Source: Candidatus Peregrinibacteria bacterium (GTDB lineage Bacteria > Patescibacteriota > Gracilibacteria > UBA1369 > PNNO01). From it: a stretch of DNA of 6,673 nt. Positions within the stretch are counted from its first letter, which is position 1; every line of letters begins with the position of its first letter. The notes under the pieces were generated by a model. That model was not told where the DNA came from and ran no database searches. It saw only the letters and a list, made by a program, of their open reading frames with translations. Shown piece after piece: positions 5,590 to 6,673 of the stretch. Position numbers and translations under genes: made by a program. The DNA lies in the NCBI GenBank assembly GCA_030595015.1, contig JAUVDZ010000064.1, positions 1 through 6,673 of the forward strand, read 5' to 3'.

Positions 5590-6673
5590 TTAACTTGGAT
5601 TAGGATTTATTAGTAACTGATTAATATTTTGTACTTCTTCATGCTCATTTACAAGCTCATATGCGTTTCGAAGCTTTATTAATGCTAATCTGTCAAGTGT
5701 TTCTATATCAAAATCTTTATCTACCAAATAAGTTTCATTAATAAATGCAGATACTTTTTGCCTTATTAAGGCTTCAATTTTTGATTTTGAAGTTTTTGAT
5801 AAAGAGTCAATTCTATGTAATATAATTTCTCTGTCAGTTGCATTTGAATGAATAAGTATATCCACAATTATTTCATTCCCTTCACTTTTGCCAAGATTTG
5901 CCAAGGCTAGTGCTGCAACTAATCTTTCAGTTTTATTAACCGAAGAAAGGGTAGCAATTAGCCTGTTTGTTTCGAGATGAGCCTTTACCTTCCCAATAAC
6001 CATATACGCTTCAACCCTTACTGCTGGATCCTTACTATGTAACATGCGTTTTAAAGCAGTGGTTAAATGTTTTTTATAATCATTATATTTCCATAAAGCT
6101 ATTATTGTATGAGCTCTTACCATAGGATCTCGTGAATCAATGAAAGGTAACAGATAATGTATTAAATTTATATCAGTAAAATAATAACAGGCAGAAATAC
6201 AATTGGCCTGAATAGTCGGATCTGTAGACTTTAATAGATCAATTAAATATGGAACTATTTTTTGTTTATTAAGCTTAGCTAATATTCTTATAATTAATGC
6301 TTTAATGTCTTCATCACTTTCAATTTGAAACTGCCTTTTTAAAACATTATTAATTCTAAATAGCGAGAATGGACGTCCGGATTTTTGTTTTTTTCTTATT
6401 ACATCATAATTATTTAAGGCGTTAATTGCTGCAAATCTGACTCTCCTGTCTTCATGACTAATATAATTCAATATATCTAATATTGAGTCATGCTCTTTAA
6501 TATGTCCGAGCGTATTTAATATTTTAATAGTAACTTTATTTTCCAGATCTGCTTTTTTTAAAGTTGTGGTTAATATATTTACTGCATTTTTATGTCCTTT
6601 TTGACCTAATATTTCAATTGCATTTAATTGCAGTGTTGAATCTACTGATTGTGTTAGATTTTTTATTGATAAT
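5590..6673 (-). CDS. HEAT-repeat protein (5' end beyond right edge)
   Basis: The C-terminal 360 residues of a larger protein built of HEAT-like helical repeats. Repeating units of the form 'D..(V)R..A...L' are visible at SDEDIKALIIRILAKL, STDPTIQANCISACYY, SRDPMVRAHTIIALWKY, SKDPAVRVEAYMVIGKV and NKTERLVAALALANLG, and further upstream at DSTLQLNAIEILGQKG and LENKVTIKILNTLGHI. There are roughly nine units of 30-40 residues, then a non-repeat helical tail ending INPNPS. HEAT solenoids are protein-protein scaffolds; no catalytic motif or membrane helix is seen in the visible part. The frame has no stop from the right edge to 5592 and no in-frame ATG. The first alternative start, TTG at 6469-6471, lies inside the repeat array, so the real start is outside the window. 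It abuts the STAS gene with zero spacing, which suggests a role with the STAS/phosphatase pair, possibly as scaffold. The missing N-terminus could carry another domain. Confidence 0.87.
   Translation of the reverse strand, partial: LSIKNLTQSVDSTLQLNAIEILGQKGHKNAVNILTTTLKKADLENKVTIKILNTLGHIKEHDSILDILNYISHEDRRVRFAAINALNNYDVIRKKQKSGRPFSLFRINNVLKRQFQIESDEDIKALIIRILAKLNKQKIVPYLIDLLKSTDPTIQANCISACYYFTDINLIHYLLPFIDSRDPMVRAHTIIALWKYNDYKKHLTTALKRMLHSKDPAVRVEAYMVIGKVKAHLETNRLIATLSSVNKTERLVAALALANLGKSEGNEIIVDILIHSNATDREIILHRIDSLSKTSKSKIEALIRQKVSAFINETYLVDKDFDIETLDRLALIKLRNAYELVNEHEEVQNINQLLINPNPS

Noticed and set aside
6469..6471. TTG as the start of the HEAT-repeat gene
   Set aside because: The same frame continues without a stop to the right edge and encodes further HEAT units, so this codon is an internal leucine.

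Overview
The window is gene-dense, strongly AT-rich DNA (by eye about one third G+C) with two converging gene groups and almost no intergenic space. No start codon in the window has a Shine-Dalgarno GGAGG, and several are preceded by A-rich stretches. Together with the gene content (HAMP-SpoIIE phosphatase with a STAS protein and HEAT repeats, next to a 7TM/ATP-grasp locus), this suggests the Bacteroidota/Ignavibacteria-Chlorobi side of the bacterial tree. That placement is an inference of moderate to low confidence, because there is no rRNA or other marker gene here.

Left half, plus strand (2-3123). The first gene encodes a seven-helix membrane protein of the '7TM domain usually fused to an inactive transglutaminase' family. 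Its frame is open through the left edge, so the true N-terminus, probably the transglutaminase-like part, lies outside. Eleven bases later comes an unusual 798-residue protein. It joins a RimK/alpha-L-glutamate-ligase-related ATP-grasp domain, a RimB-like (retropepsin-type, 'ATP-dependent zinc protease' family) domain with a degenerate DSS active site, and a complete DUF1704/MATCAP-type zinc metallopeptidase (HEIETH plus QEGLA). The likely logic is a membrane-associated system that adds amino acids or peptides to an unknown target and removes them again, with the writing and erasing domains on one chain. This is the most interesting part of the window.

Right half, minus strand (6673 down to 3120). 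An apparent operon runs from a HEAT-repeat protein (5' end beyond the right edge) to a STAS anti-sigma-factor-antagonist-like protein, then a membrane HAMP-PP2C/SpoIIE serine phosphatase, then queA, the queuosine-biosynthesis S-adenosylmethionine:tRNA ribosyltransferase-isomerase. Spacing is 0 bp, 9 bp and an 11-bp overlap. The STAS protein and phosphatase are two of the three classical parts of a partner switch; the RsbW-type kinase is not in the window.

The two groups meet tail to tail and share the four bases TTAA (3120-3123), which give a stop codon to each strand. There is no intergenic stretch above 11 bp, and I see no RNA gene, mobile element, CRISPR array, riboswitch or convincing intrinsic terminator. 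Both promoters must lie outside the window.
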